The notes below the pieces were generated by a model. That model was not told where the DNA came from. It made no database searches and saw only the letters and a program-made list of their open reading frames with translations. From Clitopilus passeckerianus (taxonomy: Eukaryota > Basidiomycota > Agaricomycetes > Agaricales > Entolomataceae), in assembly GCA_944990035.1 (NCBI GenBank), contig CALYLX010000113.1, positions 372,001 to 436,000 on the forward strand: 64,000 nt of DNA, in the 5' to 3' direction. Of the stretch, positions 48,632 through 61,011 are shown piece after piece (position 1 is the stretch's first letter; every line of letters starts with the position of its first letter). Position numbers and translations under genes: made by a program.

Positions 48632-50957
48632 CTACGCAGCTCCATAATCCTTCAAGTGATAGAGGAGTACCCTGCCTCGCGTGTTCCCAATTGCCATGTA
48701 GTTACTCCGGGCGGAGAAGTCTACCGCGGTGATGTGGCCCAGCGGTGTACTCGACGTCGGCCAATTTGAGAATGAGGTGAGAGTGGGTAAGTGAATCTGA
48801 TGTGAGAATAGTCAGTAAGGGTTGGCGAGTGTTGGCAATGAGATGAATTATGGGAGCACTGAGCAAGAGTGTGCGTGCAGTATACTCATACACTCATCGG
48901 CGAAACGAGATGCCGAAAGTTTTGAGTAGGATCGAGAACACGATCAGGGTGAAGTAAGAAAAAGGATACTCACCAATCTCATCGCATCCTTCTTCTCCTG
49001 GCTAGCGATCGCCATGAGTTGCCCATCGTGATTGAACTTGATATTTGAAATTGGCGTGGTCAAGTTCCCTATTTGCTTGACCGGCTTCGGTTTCGCATCG
49101 TCGTTCAAACTCGAGGGAGCACTAAACGAGTCAGAGCCGTACATGTTCACATATCCCGAATTTGATCTAAAGAAAGAAAGAGGGTGAGTTTAACACCTGC
49201 CTTTCCCAGGAAACGTGAGGCAGCCTACCCAATAGCCATCCAACCCCCCGAACCACCAGCGCTTACCCCAGCCATCGTCCTCCCAGCACCTCTGAAACCA
49301 CCCTCATCCTTCCACCTCCTCACGCACCTCCTTTCTCCCACATCCCAGAGGTACACCTCCGCATCCCCACTAAGCACCGCGAGATGCTGCCTGCCTTCAC
49401 CCGCCCCTGCCCCTCCACCCATTGAACCACTCCCACCCAGAGCATCAACAGCCCCCGAAGTATCAGGCCACCACAACGCACGCACGCCACCGCCGCCTCC
49501 ACCACATTTTAGACTCCCAATAACCTGCCCGGCACCCGACTTCCAGTCCACGAGGTGCACGTAACCTCCGCGCCCTGCAACGGCGAGTAGGGACCCTGGG
49601 TTGGGGGAGAAGGAGGTTAACTCCATGCCTTCGCCTCCTCCCCCTCCTCCTCCTGCTTGACCGTTCTGGTCTCCTCCGCCGGCTCCACCACCACCACGTC
49701 CGCGTTTTCGGGGACGGATGGAGGGGGTGTCGTTTATGCTGTTGAAGGTCGTGCCCCAGAGACCCCTTGCGTGGCGGGAGGTGACGCCGGTTTGGAGATC
49801 GTGGGTGTAGAAGTAGGGGCGAGGGCCTGTGAGGAGGAGGGAGTTGCCCAAAGGGTGGAAGAGAGCTGAACTTGGAGATGTTAGGGGAAGGGAGGGTAGA
49901 TGGAGGGTGAGGAGGAGGGGTGATGTGTGTCCGTCAATCTAGAATAATAATAAGATTTAGAATCTAGGATTAGAAGGGAGGTAAAGAGAGGAAACTCACG
50001 TTGAATAGTCGTATCCGTCGGTCGGCAGTACCAACGCAAAGTACCGGTACCTTGTCAGACGGGTGGAAAGCTACGACCTTCACTGCACCGCTATTTGCAG
50101 ACTGCACAGAATGGTTTGCATCTCGTAGTCGTTCGATAGATATTGTGCCTTTAGGTAGAACGACCTTGCCAGTTCTTGATTTTTTAGACGACGAAAGGAT
50201 TCCTGAGGTCGACGAGAGTAATGACTGGATGCCTTCACCCTCCTCCTCAATATCTGCATCTCTAGCCTTCTTGCGGGCATTCTTCGCCCAGTCTGGTTCT
50301 GGGTTTATCCTCTCGTACTGTCTCCGTAGCCGAGTCTCATACTCCTTGCCAGAGAGTGTGTCTTCATCTGGGGCATCTCGTAGTTTTCTTAGTCGTGGAT
50401 TGGAAGTGAGGGAAACGGCAACAGGTGCATCAGAGGGGTCCACCCATGCTGGTGGTTTTCGAGATCTTGCTGCGAATAATTTGGGTGCAGAAGCAGGAGA
50501 TTTCGACCGTGGACGTGAAGGTCCAGCGGCATCTGGTTCGTCCTCAGAATCAGAGCCTTTCTGGCTCTCGTCATAGGTACCGTATTGTGGTGTTGAGGGT
50601 TCAGCATCACCCTCGTCAACAAAGAACAGCTACAAGTATCAATGTCAGATTACGAGGGGGAAAAAAGCAAAGAGTACGGAGGAATATTACGTCCGAGTCC
50701 TGCAAATGTTCCATTTCCCTTCCGCCAGTTTCATTCATCTCGACATCCTCTTCATCATCGTCTTCTCCAATGTTGATGACGCCGTCGAAGCTCTTGCCAT
50801 CCCGAGGAATGAACTCTGTCCCAAAGAGCATGCTCTCAAGCATCCGTTCTTCATCGTCCTTTTGTGCATCGTCTGTCAGAGCCTCAATGCCCAAAACCTT
50901 GGGTGGTGCCTTGTCTTCCTCGGCCGTCTTTTGTTTCTTTCTTGGGTGTTTTGCCAT
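48632..50957 (-). CDS. UTP18: U3 snoRNP protein Utp18 (WD40), small-subunit processome
   Basis: Nucleolar WD40 protein needed for 18S rRNA processing. It starts MAKHPRKKQKTAEEDKAPPK, with an acidic N-terminal region (DDDEEDVEMNETGG, LFFVDEG). The family core follows: LSGKEYETRLRRQYERINPE with PDWAKNARKK, then SIERLRDANH, AVKVVAFHPSDKVPVLCVGT and ADRRIRLFNIDGHTSPLL. WD repeats include ELTSFSPNPGSLLAVAGRGG, HLAVLSGDAEVYLWDVGERR, ISNIKFNHDGQLMAIASQEK and TAVDFSARSNYMAIGNTRGR before VLLYHLKDYGAA. Two loops of the propeller carry long poly-Gly tracts (around 49630-49700 and 49400-49510), unusual for this protein. The last intron is long (about 170 bp). MAKHP is preferred over an upstream in-frame ATG at 51119. 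Confidence 0.9.
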
Positions 50958-51708
50958 TGCAAAATGGGTCCTTGGGATAGCGATTGCTCGTCTGGGAACG
51001 CTTCGACCGCGACCAAAAACCTGAGCGGCGAAATTTTGATACGAACACGTGAGAGAGATGTGGAGTCGCGTGATCAGATGGAACGCGTCTAAAGCGCGTC
51101 TTGGCGTTCTTTTGCCCACTCGGAAACGCTATTTAACACCTTTCGTAGTCGCGCCATGGGATAGAGACAGAGAAGATGTGATCAATCTATTCCAGCTAGT
51201 GTGCTTAGGGACTTAATCATAGATTCATACTGACCCCAGCCTATTCAGAGATCGAAACAAGGTCGAGTGTCCCTCGAACATTATATTAATCACACGAAAC
51301 TCACGGCGATTCTGAACGCAATCCTAGTGCTCTAAGTGTGTAAATAATTCAGGTTACCGCATGGCCGCCGCCTGTCAAGAATCACGACTGTAAATGAATG
51401 CAACTACAGGACTTCGCTGTAATCCTGGGATTACTACAGTCCGCCTAATGTACGGATATAGTACGAAGTGACTGAGAAAACATATTCCTCAGTTATGACC
51501 CTTTTGGTGTAGTGGTTAGAATTCACACTCTAGCTTCCTGAACCAGATGCCGATGCTCTCATTTCCGCCAGCCTGAGCCACCAAGTAATTACCGGTCGTT
51601 TCGTAAACAATAAGGCGTTACGGAAGCACACTTTAACTTGTTATGTTTGACTGAAATCTAATTAATCGACTGTATTATTCTTCAGATGGTATTTAATCTA
51701 CAAATGTA
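50958..51708. other. Intergenic, with tRNA-like fragment
   Basis: Promoter of UTP18, then no gene. At 51499-51534 the text reads like the 5' half of a tRNA (see separate entry). Confidence 0.4.
51499..51570 (+). pseudogene. tRNA-like 5' half (A box only)
   Basis: CCCTTTTGGTGTAGTGGTTA followed by GAATTCACACTCTAGC looks like acceptor strand, D arm with A box, and a CUC-type anticodon arm of a Glu-like tRNA. No B box (GGTTCGA) and no matching 3' acceptor strand follow, so it is not an intact tRNA. Confidence 0.25.
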
Positions 51709-52587
51709 TTATATTCTCTCATAACTCTCATAATGTGCTGTCATTCGAATGATTAATGCTTCTTCACGGACTTGTTCGATTTTGTGGAAGACGACCGGGA
51801 AAGACCTAAATGAAAACATAATGAGCGCTGAATCTGTCCAAAGATTCCACCCGAAACTCACTTCCAGATTTTCCATGGGCGGCAGCAGAACTCGGCCAAA
51901 TAACAGTCTCAGCACCCCCACTCGGATGAATCATAACAATCTTCGTAACCTTTTTGTTCTTCGTCAACGCCGGCCACTCAATGCGTGCCCAAATAGCACC
52001 CTCGTAGAATTTCGGCGGCTTCGTGTCCTCAGGCAACAAAACATACACCGTCCCAGACGACAACTCCGCCAACGCCAACGACGCCTCGTCCCAGAACTTC
52101 TTGTTCCCCGCAATGTTCGCCTCGTAGGGCTGGACGAAGTGCGGGTCCGTCCATGAGTCTTCGAGTATTTTGAGGCCTTTGGTGTGCGCGATTTTGCGTG
52201 CGATCGTGATGTACCCGCCTGGGCCGGCGTAGAAGAGGGATTTGGAGGGGTGGACTTTGAGTTTGGATTTGATGGTGGCGAGGGAGGGGATGGAGTGGGC
52301 TTTGGCGACGGGGCTGCCGGGGCGGCTGTGTGGAGAGATCTTGGTCTTTTTCGGAAGCCCGCGAGAGAGTAGGTCGTCGATTTCATGGGGTGTGAATGAG
52401 CGCTCGACTAGGTCCCATATATGGTCGAATTCGTCCTATTTATGATAGGTCATTTAGATTAGAGTCCATGGTAATAAGGAGACGAACATACACGAGTAAC
52501 AACATCTTGCTGGGTCCCCACTGTGAGAGGAGCCGCGATGGCAGAGAGAGAGAAGAGTGCAGTGACGACAATTGTAGAGAACTTCAT
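51709..52587 (-). CDS. Secreted protein with CD38/ADP-ribosyl-cyclase-like active-site pattern
   Basis: Signal peptide MKFSTIVVTALFSLSAIAAP. The second exon begins DEFDHIWDLVERSFTPHEID. The core reads PSKSLFYAGPGGYITIARKI, LKILEDSWTDPHFV, GNKKFWDEASLALAELSSGT with VYVLLPEDTK, and AIWARIEWPALTKNKKVTKI. Four elements occur in the same order as in CD38: an aromatic after N/S-K, L-E-D, F-W followed by a helix with 'FAE/LAE', and a Glu strand (I-E-W). In CD38 the last three supply catalytic Glu146, Trp189 and Glu226. The last exon ends ALIIRMTAHYESYERI. Three exons, about 230 residues, no membrane segment after the signal. The secreted NAD-cleaving role is inference from pattern; overall identity to CD38 is low. 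Agaricomycete relatives are known to me only as uncharacterised. Confidence 0.7.
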
Positions 52588-54144
52588 CTTCAGAACCAAC
52601 AGTCGTTAAATAGACTCAATAAATGTAATCTGTCCATGCAAAATTCAACCAAGTCAGCACACCAATCAATGAAATAAACGTAACGCCGGTGGTCACCCCA
52701 CAAGAAAGCCCGTCGGATGGATAAAAGATGAACGAGGCTGACAGTGACACTGACCTTGTGTATGTGTATGTGATTCGATTTTGATTGAGACCTGCTCGAG
52801 TAAGTAGGGGATGACCAGCACCCTTTCCTGTGGAGGGAAAATTGGCATTGGGATACGAATATCCTTCTTATACTCTGGAGGAAGGGGCATCCCCACACCC
52901 ATGAGGTGGGGACTAGGCGCTGTCGGTTGGCTTCTAGGTTGACTGATTCCATCACCCAGAGGGTACCTATGGTGGCAGAAGAAAGGGGCTTCGAGCTGCC
53001 CAGGGTCCGAGTCTGCGTTGCAGTGGCTTGGGAGAGGTAACTATACGAGAGAGAATGCTATGCATACGTGCCATATGACTAGGAGAAACGTCGTCGGTTG
53101 CAGTGGTAAACTTCGTCTACTGGGTTGCCTGGAATTTGATAGAGGCTCAAGTTCATCAAATCAACGTCTCAAAAGGTAACTTCAAGGTCTTCCAAGGCAA
53201 ACATATCTAGAACGAGAGACGCAGACAGGCAAGAAAATAACCAGCCCCAGCCCCACTTTTTCGAGTGGTGAGAACTGATCAGTCAAATTCCGTCGCATAG
53301 TACTTAACGTTTACCCAGCAAGACGACGACTTGAAAGAATCAAGATGGTGGAATCGAGGAGAAGACAAGATGATTCGGAAGCGATCAATGATCTTGGAGG
53401 GCGTAACCCCCTAAGCGATCAGTCACCCCATCTTTCTTCATGATCCGAGTTTGTTCTGAGTGTCGTCTAGATTCTACGCGTCGTCTCCCACGCGAGGATC
53501 TGCCTCTTTTAGGAGACGGTGTGAAAGTTCATAACGCGTATGCTAGTCTACGTTATTGGTTTAGCCCAAGTTCAGCGGTTTGTTGGGTCAATTTTGAACA
53601 GGATCAGACAATATGTGGATCTGGAGGGGGGTACCCGATAGACTGAGGTCGGTTACATAGACAAGTGTGGACGTCGAGGAAACACTTAGCAACGGGCTGG
53701 CATAGCGGCGCAAAAACAGAAACTCAGAAACTCGTCTGGAAGGTATGGTAAAGTTGACATTTGCTTGATGGAAACGGTCAGTCACGATTTGGGTGAATGT
53801 CGTCCGACGAAGACTATTTGATATTGACGCGTCGCACCGAACGAAAGGCAGGTTCTTAGGACTAGGACAAAGTCAAGATCAAGGCTGGATCAAGGTGCAT
53901 TTCTAGTAGGTAGCTGCAGTGCTCGAGATGTGGAATTAGCGGGTACGCCTAAAGTCCAAACCACCGTTCGCTCGTGGACCAAATCCCGAACACCCATGCT
54001 GAACTGAAACCGTTCCCGCAAAGTACTTCGCTTGCTCCAGCTCCGAGTTAAACCCTGTTACACCTACATCCTCCAATCTGACCTTTGTTCACCACCATAA
54101 GCCGAGAGAAGCGAATGCGCGGTTGATAACATCTTACTGGCGAT
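52588..54144. other. Intergenic
   Basis: About 1.5 kb with no supported gene. The 121-codon minus frame at 52590-52955 overlaps the promoter of the secreted protein gene and lacks features. Confidence 0.4.
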
Positions 54145-55085
54145 CTATGAGCCTTTTGGAAGCTTGATTTGGAACGTACCTGCAGGAATGAAATCAATAA
54201 AGCGAGGGAGTGACGTCAGGGGAAAGCGCGTACATTGTGGTAGTGAGGTTATTTCTGGTGTTACTGTGGCATGGTAGCCTAGTCTTGAGAGAGCACCGCG
54301 GATAATGCCTGTCGAAACGGCCACGTACTGGAATGATAAGGTAAGCCAGGTATTGAGAGCGAATGTGGAGAGTCTGTGGGTACCAGTCTAGCGCGTTTGA
54401 CTGCGTCAGCTCGACTTTCAGGGGAGGATATCCGGCTGATAGGTTTGAACACGTTATCTTGTAGAACGTAGACACCCTGGAGAGGGAGCTGTCAGACTAT
54501 AGCCAGCACATCCAAGAGAAAAACGCACTCTATGGTTCGTTCGCAAGTTGTCGACTTGCTTCTCCCAACATGCAGCCCAGACGTCTTTGCAGATAAACTT
54601 GATGACATCTAGTGTCTCCGTGAATAGCGGTCGATCCCTGCACAATCTGTCAGACGATACAGCGAGGTTAGAGAGTCAGAGGGATAACGAACCATTTAAA
54701 CACACCTCTCAGTATAGTTCGCACCGACATGGACCCCAATCGCTTCTAGTCTCGTTCTAATGGCTTCCTCTTCCTCATCAACCACCAGGGGTTTTGCGGT
54801 TTTGTTCAAGCTGCTCGTCGAATCACGCGCAGACGCCTCCTTCTTCGACGACCCAGCAGAGGGCGCAGTTACAGGAGCTAGAAGACCAGCATCCATCATC
54901 TCCTTCTCCATTTCCTTTATCCGATTTGTAGCCACAGCAGCAGATATCCGTAGCGTGTTGACCATCTCAATGAGCAGATAATCCATGACTGCCGCATCTA
55001 TTTGCTTATTCGGCGGATCTGCCAGAGCAGCCAGGTCAGCACTCGCTGCTGATAATTGCATTGAATTGCGGCCAGCGGCAGACAT
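54145..55085 (-). CDS. TRS33: TRAPP complex subunit Trs33 (TRAPPC6-like, Bet3 fold)
   Basis: Core subunit of the TRAPP tethering complexes (Ypt1/Rab1 exchange factor) at ER-Golgi membranes. It starts MSAAGRNSMQLSAASADLAA, then PPNKQIDAAVMDYLLIEMVN. A Ser/Ala linker and VDEEEEAIRTRLEAIGVHVG lead to NYTERLCRDRPLFTETLDVI with KFICKDVWAACWEKQVDNLR and TNHRGVYVLQDNVFKPISRI, the diagnostic TRAPPC6 block. Later exons give YVAVSTGIIRGALSRLGYHA, TVTPEITSLPQ and a last exon ending CTFQIKLPKGS. Five exons. The linker makes it somewhat longer than yeast or human homologues. Divergent from UBR1 across 146 bp. Confidence 0.92.
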
Positions 55086-55231
55086 GATGACGGCAAGAGA
55101 CAAAGGAGGAGTCACTCGCTGCCGGCTTGCTAAGCGGTGACTGGCGCCTTGAGGAAGGGGCTCTATTATGACCACAACACCCACAACGACTATCATTCTC
55201 TACGACCACCACGAACTCGAACTCGACGACG
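55086..55231. promoter_or_regulatory. Shared divergent promoter of TRS33 and UBR1
   Basis: Only 146 bp separate the two start codons, so both promoters must lie here or within the 5' exons. No clear TATA box. Confidence 0.5.
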
Positions 55232-58200
55232 ATGGCGGGCGTGTTATCGTTCTTACCAGCAAAGTTCCATACGAGCAGTATGAGTTCAAGAGATCGCACG
55301 GCTGATCCTCTGCAGCATCTGCGATTCGTCCTTGAGACGATGCCCGGGTCGAGGAAATACGTATTCACGCCTGCGACGAGGGCAGAGATTCTATCCGAGT
55401 TGTATGGAGCGTTTTGGGGGAACTATGCCCATATGTTCTTGCCGAACTCGAACTCAAGCTTGCCTTTGAACTCGACGCTAAGCGAGGTTCAGACATCGGC
55501 CAAGTTTGGAGGCGCTGGACGGGACGACATTCCAAGTCCTGGAAGGCAATGTACAAAGATATTCAAGAAGGGAGAGAGCTGTTTCCGATGCAAGTGAGTG
55601 GTCCCCTTTCAGAACTCTGAACTCAAAGAACTGATAATGTATATGAAAGGGACTGTGCATTGGACGATAGCTGTGTGCTCTGCTCGAACTGTTTTCACGG
55701 AGGAAACCACGCAAACCACAATGTATCCTTCTTCATTGCTCAGCAACCTGGCGGATGCTGTGATTGTGGCGACGAGGAGGCCTGGAAAGTGCCCATTGGG
55801 TGTCCTATGCATCCGCCACTCGATCCTGAGATTCGGTCCACACCTCGAGTAACAACCACCAGCCTCCCAACGGAAGTTCAACCCGTTCCCCATTACCCAT
55901 ACCGAGTGCCGATCCCACCAGAGCTCATGGATAGCATGCGCAGAACGGTCGGATATGCGTTGGATTTCATTCTGGATACCCTCGACTATTCCCCTGACGA
56001 ATCCGTGGTCCCAACGAACGAAGCCGATCTGCGATTGCAGCCCTCTGCGGATCCCATGATGAAAGATGTGTATAATATCATTCTGTGGAACGACGACAAG
56101 CACTCCTTTGACGAGGTCACCAAACTCATATCCACGCTTACGAATCGCACGAGGGAGGAGGTGCAGCCGACAGTGCGGAAACTCGATGATAACGGGCGAG
56201 TCATTCTTGAGCTGAGCGCTAGTGCGCCGAAGCTTTTGGATATTGCTCAGTCCATTACGCAAATCGACCTCGGGGTGACGATTCGGAGGGCGTACGACAC
56301 CTTCAGGGAACAGATCTCGGAAGTTATCATTGAATGGATATTGGACCTTACGAGGAGCAGGCTGGGCACCGATGGCCTTGTTCTGAGGGAGGTCATTGCA
56401 GCAGAGTTGCTCACAAAGCGCAAGAGGGACACCAATACCTATAACAACCATTCCGTCTCGCTTTCTCTGGACGAGATTGAAGACCCTACGAGAGTTGATG
56501 TCATGTTCCTCTACCACACGCGTCTATGGAAGAAGCAAAGGCTGAGCATCAAGGAGGTCTATGCTTCAGTCATTTCCCTCAGCAACGACTATAAGCTCAC
56601 CATATGTATGTCTCGTTCTTCTATTTACCATTGCAAATGCTGATATTCCTCTTTGTAGCTGGTCGTTTTGCGAATGTGTATCACCGGGTCATTGACGCCT
56701 ACCTGTTGGTTGACAGAGAGGCAGAAACCTCAATCAAATACTTCGCCCTACAACTCTTCACCGTTCCCTCCGTCTCCGTCCACATCGTCAAGCACCACGG
56801 GCTCGTCAACCGCCTCCTCGCCATCATCACCTCCTTCTTCACCAACCAAATTGTCCATAAGCACATCGTCTACCCACCCGCTCCGGGCGTACCCCTCGAC
56901 GTCGACAGCTTCCCCTTCAAGTCCAAACGATTCATGCCCGTCTTCAGCGACCTGCGGTATCTTTGCCACACCGACACCGTCCAACACCTCATCGCGCACC
57001 ACTCAGACTACATCCACCAGTTCGCGAAGACGTGCCAATTGTTCATGTGCGTCAACCCAAATAAGAGGGTGGTGTCCAGCCATGTGGAGTACGAGACCGA
57101 CGCTTGGATCAGCGTGTTCAACGTCACACTTTCGCTGTCGAGGGTGATCAAGGTGTATGGGAGTGCGTTCGCGAAAGCGGAGACGGGGAGGTTGGTGGAG
57201 GCGATAACGATCGTGATTGGTTATATTCTGTGCGTTTGCACACTGGCGGAGGAGAGGTTGGATAAGAATAAGTTCTTGCCGCCGGAGTTCCATGAGGTTG
57301 TGTTTGGGGATACGACGTATGAGGTTGTGCAGTTTGAGGTGCTGCAGGGGTGGGTTAGCTTTCATCATTCGTTGCATTGGTTGTTGGCGGAGCTGTTTAA
57401 GCATGTTGGGCTCCTTTCGGACAAGAACCTCAACAAGATTGGGTTCAAGAATGTCAGGGATCTCGTGTTGAAGGGGTCTAATGATAAGGCGATTTTGATT
57501 CTTATTGACTATCCCCTCAGAGGTGCGCTTTACCCTGTTCTTGAACTGCATGGTTCTGACAATCACTTGGAACAGTCTTAGCAATGATTGCACAGATTCG
57601 CACTGGCCTGTGGGTCCGTAACGGATTCGCAATTCGAGGTCAACTCCTTCACTACCGCGACTACATGCTTCGGGAGCTCTGCTACGACCAAGACCTATTC
57701 ATGCTGCAAGTGGCCCTCACCATTTCGGAACCCGACGCCGTCCTCGTCTCCATTCTAGATCGCTTTGGCCTCAGAGAATACTTCTCCAGCGATGCTATCC
57801 ACTCCCAATACGACGGCGCACAGCTCACCAACATGGTGGAAGAAGTGCTCTATGTCCTCATCACCATCCTCAGCGAATCGGCCAGCCCTTCACGGATGCC
57901 CATTGCCACGGCGGTCAGAAGAGAAATCGTACATGCCCTTGCAATGGGTCCTTGCTCCTATACCGACCTGGCTAAACGCGTGGCGGAGCGATTGGTTGAG
58001 GATGTCTGCTTCGAGAGGGCATTGAAGGAGGTGGCAACGTTCCGTGCCCCAGAGTCAGCAACTGACACCGGAACGTACGAGTTGAAAGACGAAGCGTTTG
58101 ACGAGGTCAACCCGTTCTTCTACCACTACACGAGGAACAAGAGGGAGGAGGTCGAGAATATCCTTCGCGCCAGGCTGAAGAAGAAGACTGGGAATGCGGA

Positions 58201-60945
58201 TTCAGTCATCGTCCCGAAGCCATTTGGAGTCTCCACTGGACCTTTCGCTACCATCCCTGCGACATTGGAGTCAAAGGTGCTACTGCAGATCATGTTCTAC
58301 GCCCTTTACAACACCGTTCTCCTTGGCGATGCCGAGGGTCCTGTTTCTGCGTCTGCGGAAGCCATACTAGACCAGGCCATGCACCTTGTCATGCTGGCGT
58401 TGGTTGACCGCAAGGCCGAATTCAGCCAGCTAAGTGCCGTGAAGAATTTCGAAGAAGCCAAAAGTATCATTGACCTTCTCTGTGTGCTTGAGCATCACGA
58501 GAAATTCAAGGCCTACCAAGCGAGGGTGCAGTGGAGTTTGAAGCAGATGGAAGAGGTTGTTCCAGAGGAGGTTAAAAGCCGCCGCCGGACCCCGGATGTG
58601 AAGTCGGACACTCTGAATCCGGTGGATGCGAAGAAGAAAGCTGCGAAGGCCAGGCAGGAGGCTATCATGCAACAAATGAAGCAGCAGCAGGCCAGCTTTG
58701 CTGTTAACTTCGACGATGTAGAGGACGATGAAGATGAGGAGATGGAGGTTGAAGACGAAGCATCCTACTCCTTTGGGACCTGCATTGTCTGTCAGGAAGA
58801 GTGCGACCAATCCCGTCCATTTGGAGCCCTCGGTCTCATTCAGCCAAGCCGCTTCGTACGACGACATCCGGATAGCCATAATGCTTACCTTAACGAAGTG
58901 CTGGAAACGGCCCCCTCTCTCGATAGGCTGTCACCAACTGCGAAACCTCCTGTCTTCCCTCCAACCAAGGATGAAGTGCAAGCGTCCAAACAAGTTGCTT
59001 TACCCAATTTTGATGGCTTCCCCGCCCCATTCACTCGCTTCGGCCTTGTGTCATCCGTCTGCAGCCATCTGATGCACCTTGAGTGCTTCCAACAGTACAG
59101 CCAGTCTGTACGTTCCCGCCACAGATCTCAAGCTACAAGAAACCATCCAGAGGCAATTACACGGAAGGAATACATTTGTCCTCTGTGCAAGAGCCTAGGG
59201 AATATTATGCTCCCCGTCCATAAGCCATCCGCAGCTCAACTCAGCGAAACAGCATTCCCAGATTGGATCCGTATGGCTGGGATCAATATCCTGAAGTCAA
59301 AACCAGATTCGCTACTGGAGTCCCTGCAATTCCGAAACGGGACTGGCGAATTCGTATTCTGGAGCGCCCAGGATGCCGGCACTGTGACTACGCTCCGTGC
59401 TGTAGATCGCGAGCGTCAGGAGGGATACGAGACGCTCAAGATGGTAGAAACGGTTTTCGTGATCTCGAAAAACTTCTCCCAGCAAACTCGACATTTACGA
59501 GACCGACCTGAACCGGAATTGGGAGAACGAGGAGCAGGCATATATATGCCAGAGGAGTTGATTGGGTACACCATTGCCCAGCTCGAGATAGCCCAGCGGG
59601 TTAACCATGCCCCCGGTGGGCTCATGGTGGACAACCTTTCGGAATCACAAATGCGAATGATCAGAGGACATATCACTTGCTTGGAGAGGTTCGCCGCCGT
59701 ACATTTCCGGACAAGACCAGACGAAGGAAGGGATGCTATCCGGCAAGCCATCATCAAACGGTTACTCCCTGAGTGGAGTAGAACGTCCTTGACCTCCTTC
59801 TCATACCCCCTCCTCCTTCGAGATCCGTTCACAATCCTCGTCGAGACAGCAGCTGTTGCTCCCGAGATTCTCAACCATGTGCTTATCTTGACCTATTATG
59901 CATGCCTTGCACGCACAGTTATTGGTTTGGTCTACATCCTCAACAAAACTCGAAGCTATAGCACGGCCCAGATCACTCAACGATCACATGAAGATATCTT
60001 CGGAGACGTTCGCATGTTCTTCATGTCCGTCGTCCGCCACTCCCCCGTCTTCGAGCATACAGCAACGCTAGCCTTTGAAACATTTGGAGAAGCCCGAATT
60101 GAAAGGCTACTGTACGCATTCACCCTGCAATTCCTTCGCAGAGCCTCGGTTCTCTGTCGAGCTGTCATGCCCAACGCTTTCCCTACTCCGACGCCTATAC
60201 CCGGAGAGCCCGAATACAACCGTTTGTTAAGGATGCTCAGGATACCACCGCTATCTACCCTCCCTCAGCAAGATACGATTCAAAACGCCCTTTCGGGATG
60301 GTGTGCCCATTACGGCCACTCGCATGCTGCCTCCCAACTCAACTGTGGCGTGGTCCTTGACTTCCCTTCTGTGTACCGACTAGCTCGCCTACCTGTGGTG
60401 CTCGACAACTTATTCGGTCAGAGGGACAAGGCATTGACCTGCGCACGGTGCCAAACCATCCCAATTGACGCAGCCATCTGTCTTATTTGTGGAACGACCG
60501 TTTGCATGCAAAGCAATTGCTGTCTTGATACTGACTTCAATAACCGAGGAGAGTGTAATTTGCACACCAGAGAGTAAGTGACTCCACCATCTCTGTTTTC
60601 CACTGCCACTAATGATCTTTGTGGTATCAGATGCGGCGGAGCTATCGGAATGTATTTCTTGGTCAAACGATGCTCTCTCTTGTACTTGTTCGCCAACAAC
60701 GGCACCTTTGCCTTATCTCCTTACCTTGATGGTCATGGAGAGATCGATATTTCAATGAGGTACGGATGCCTTCATTCGCATCTAAATGGTTTTCTAATTG
60801 GCCTTGCAGGCGTGGACGAAGGCAGTTCCTCCATCATGCGCGCTGGGAGGAAGCCAGAAAGATTTGGCTGAACCATCAAATCCCGACAGTAGTGGCCAGG
60901 AAGCTGGAAAGCTCTCTTGATTCAGGAGGTTGGGAAACTTTGTAA
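55232..60945 (+). CDS. UBR1: E3 ubiquitin ligase Ubr1 (N-recognin)
   Basis: Recognises N-terminal degrons and ubiquitinates the proteins bearing them. Six exons (55232-55593, 55650-56605, 56659-57522, 57582-60573, 60631-60759, 60810-60945) sum to 5,439 nt, giving 1,812 residues, in the family range. Domains: UBR box from CTKIFKKGESCFRCK through CVLCSNCFHGGNHANHN and GGCCDCGDEEAW (type 1 degrons); ClpS-like domain with YNIILWNDDKHSFDEVTKLI (type 2 degrons); a long helical scaffold; an acidic patch (DDVEDDEDEEMEVEDE) before the RING-type zinc region with CIVCQEECD, CSHLMHLECFQQYSQSV and YICPLCKSLGNIMLPVHK. The C-terminal cap has LTCARCQTIPIDAAICLICG, ECGGAIGMYFLVKRCSLLYL, NNGTFALSPYLDGHGEID and the end GGWETL. 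All five introns are GT..AG. A second in-frame ATG lies 16 codons in. Confidence 0.95.
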
Positions 60946-61011
60946 ACTGTAGAGTAGTGTTGTATTGTGTTCGGTATTAAATGTACAAGCTAATTATACA
61001 GAATGTAAATT

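Noticed and set aside
50616..51119. N-terminal extension of UTP18 from an upstream ATG at 51119
   Set aside because: The extension is not acidic or conserved-looking, and MAKHPRKKQK is the family-like start.
56668..57147. Ser/Thr/Pro-rich 159-codon frame inside UBR1, and the other long frames on either strand there
   Set aside because: Shadow frames of the GC-rich UBR1 coding exon, which has continuous family similarity.
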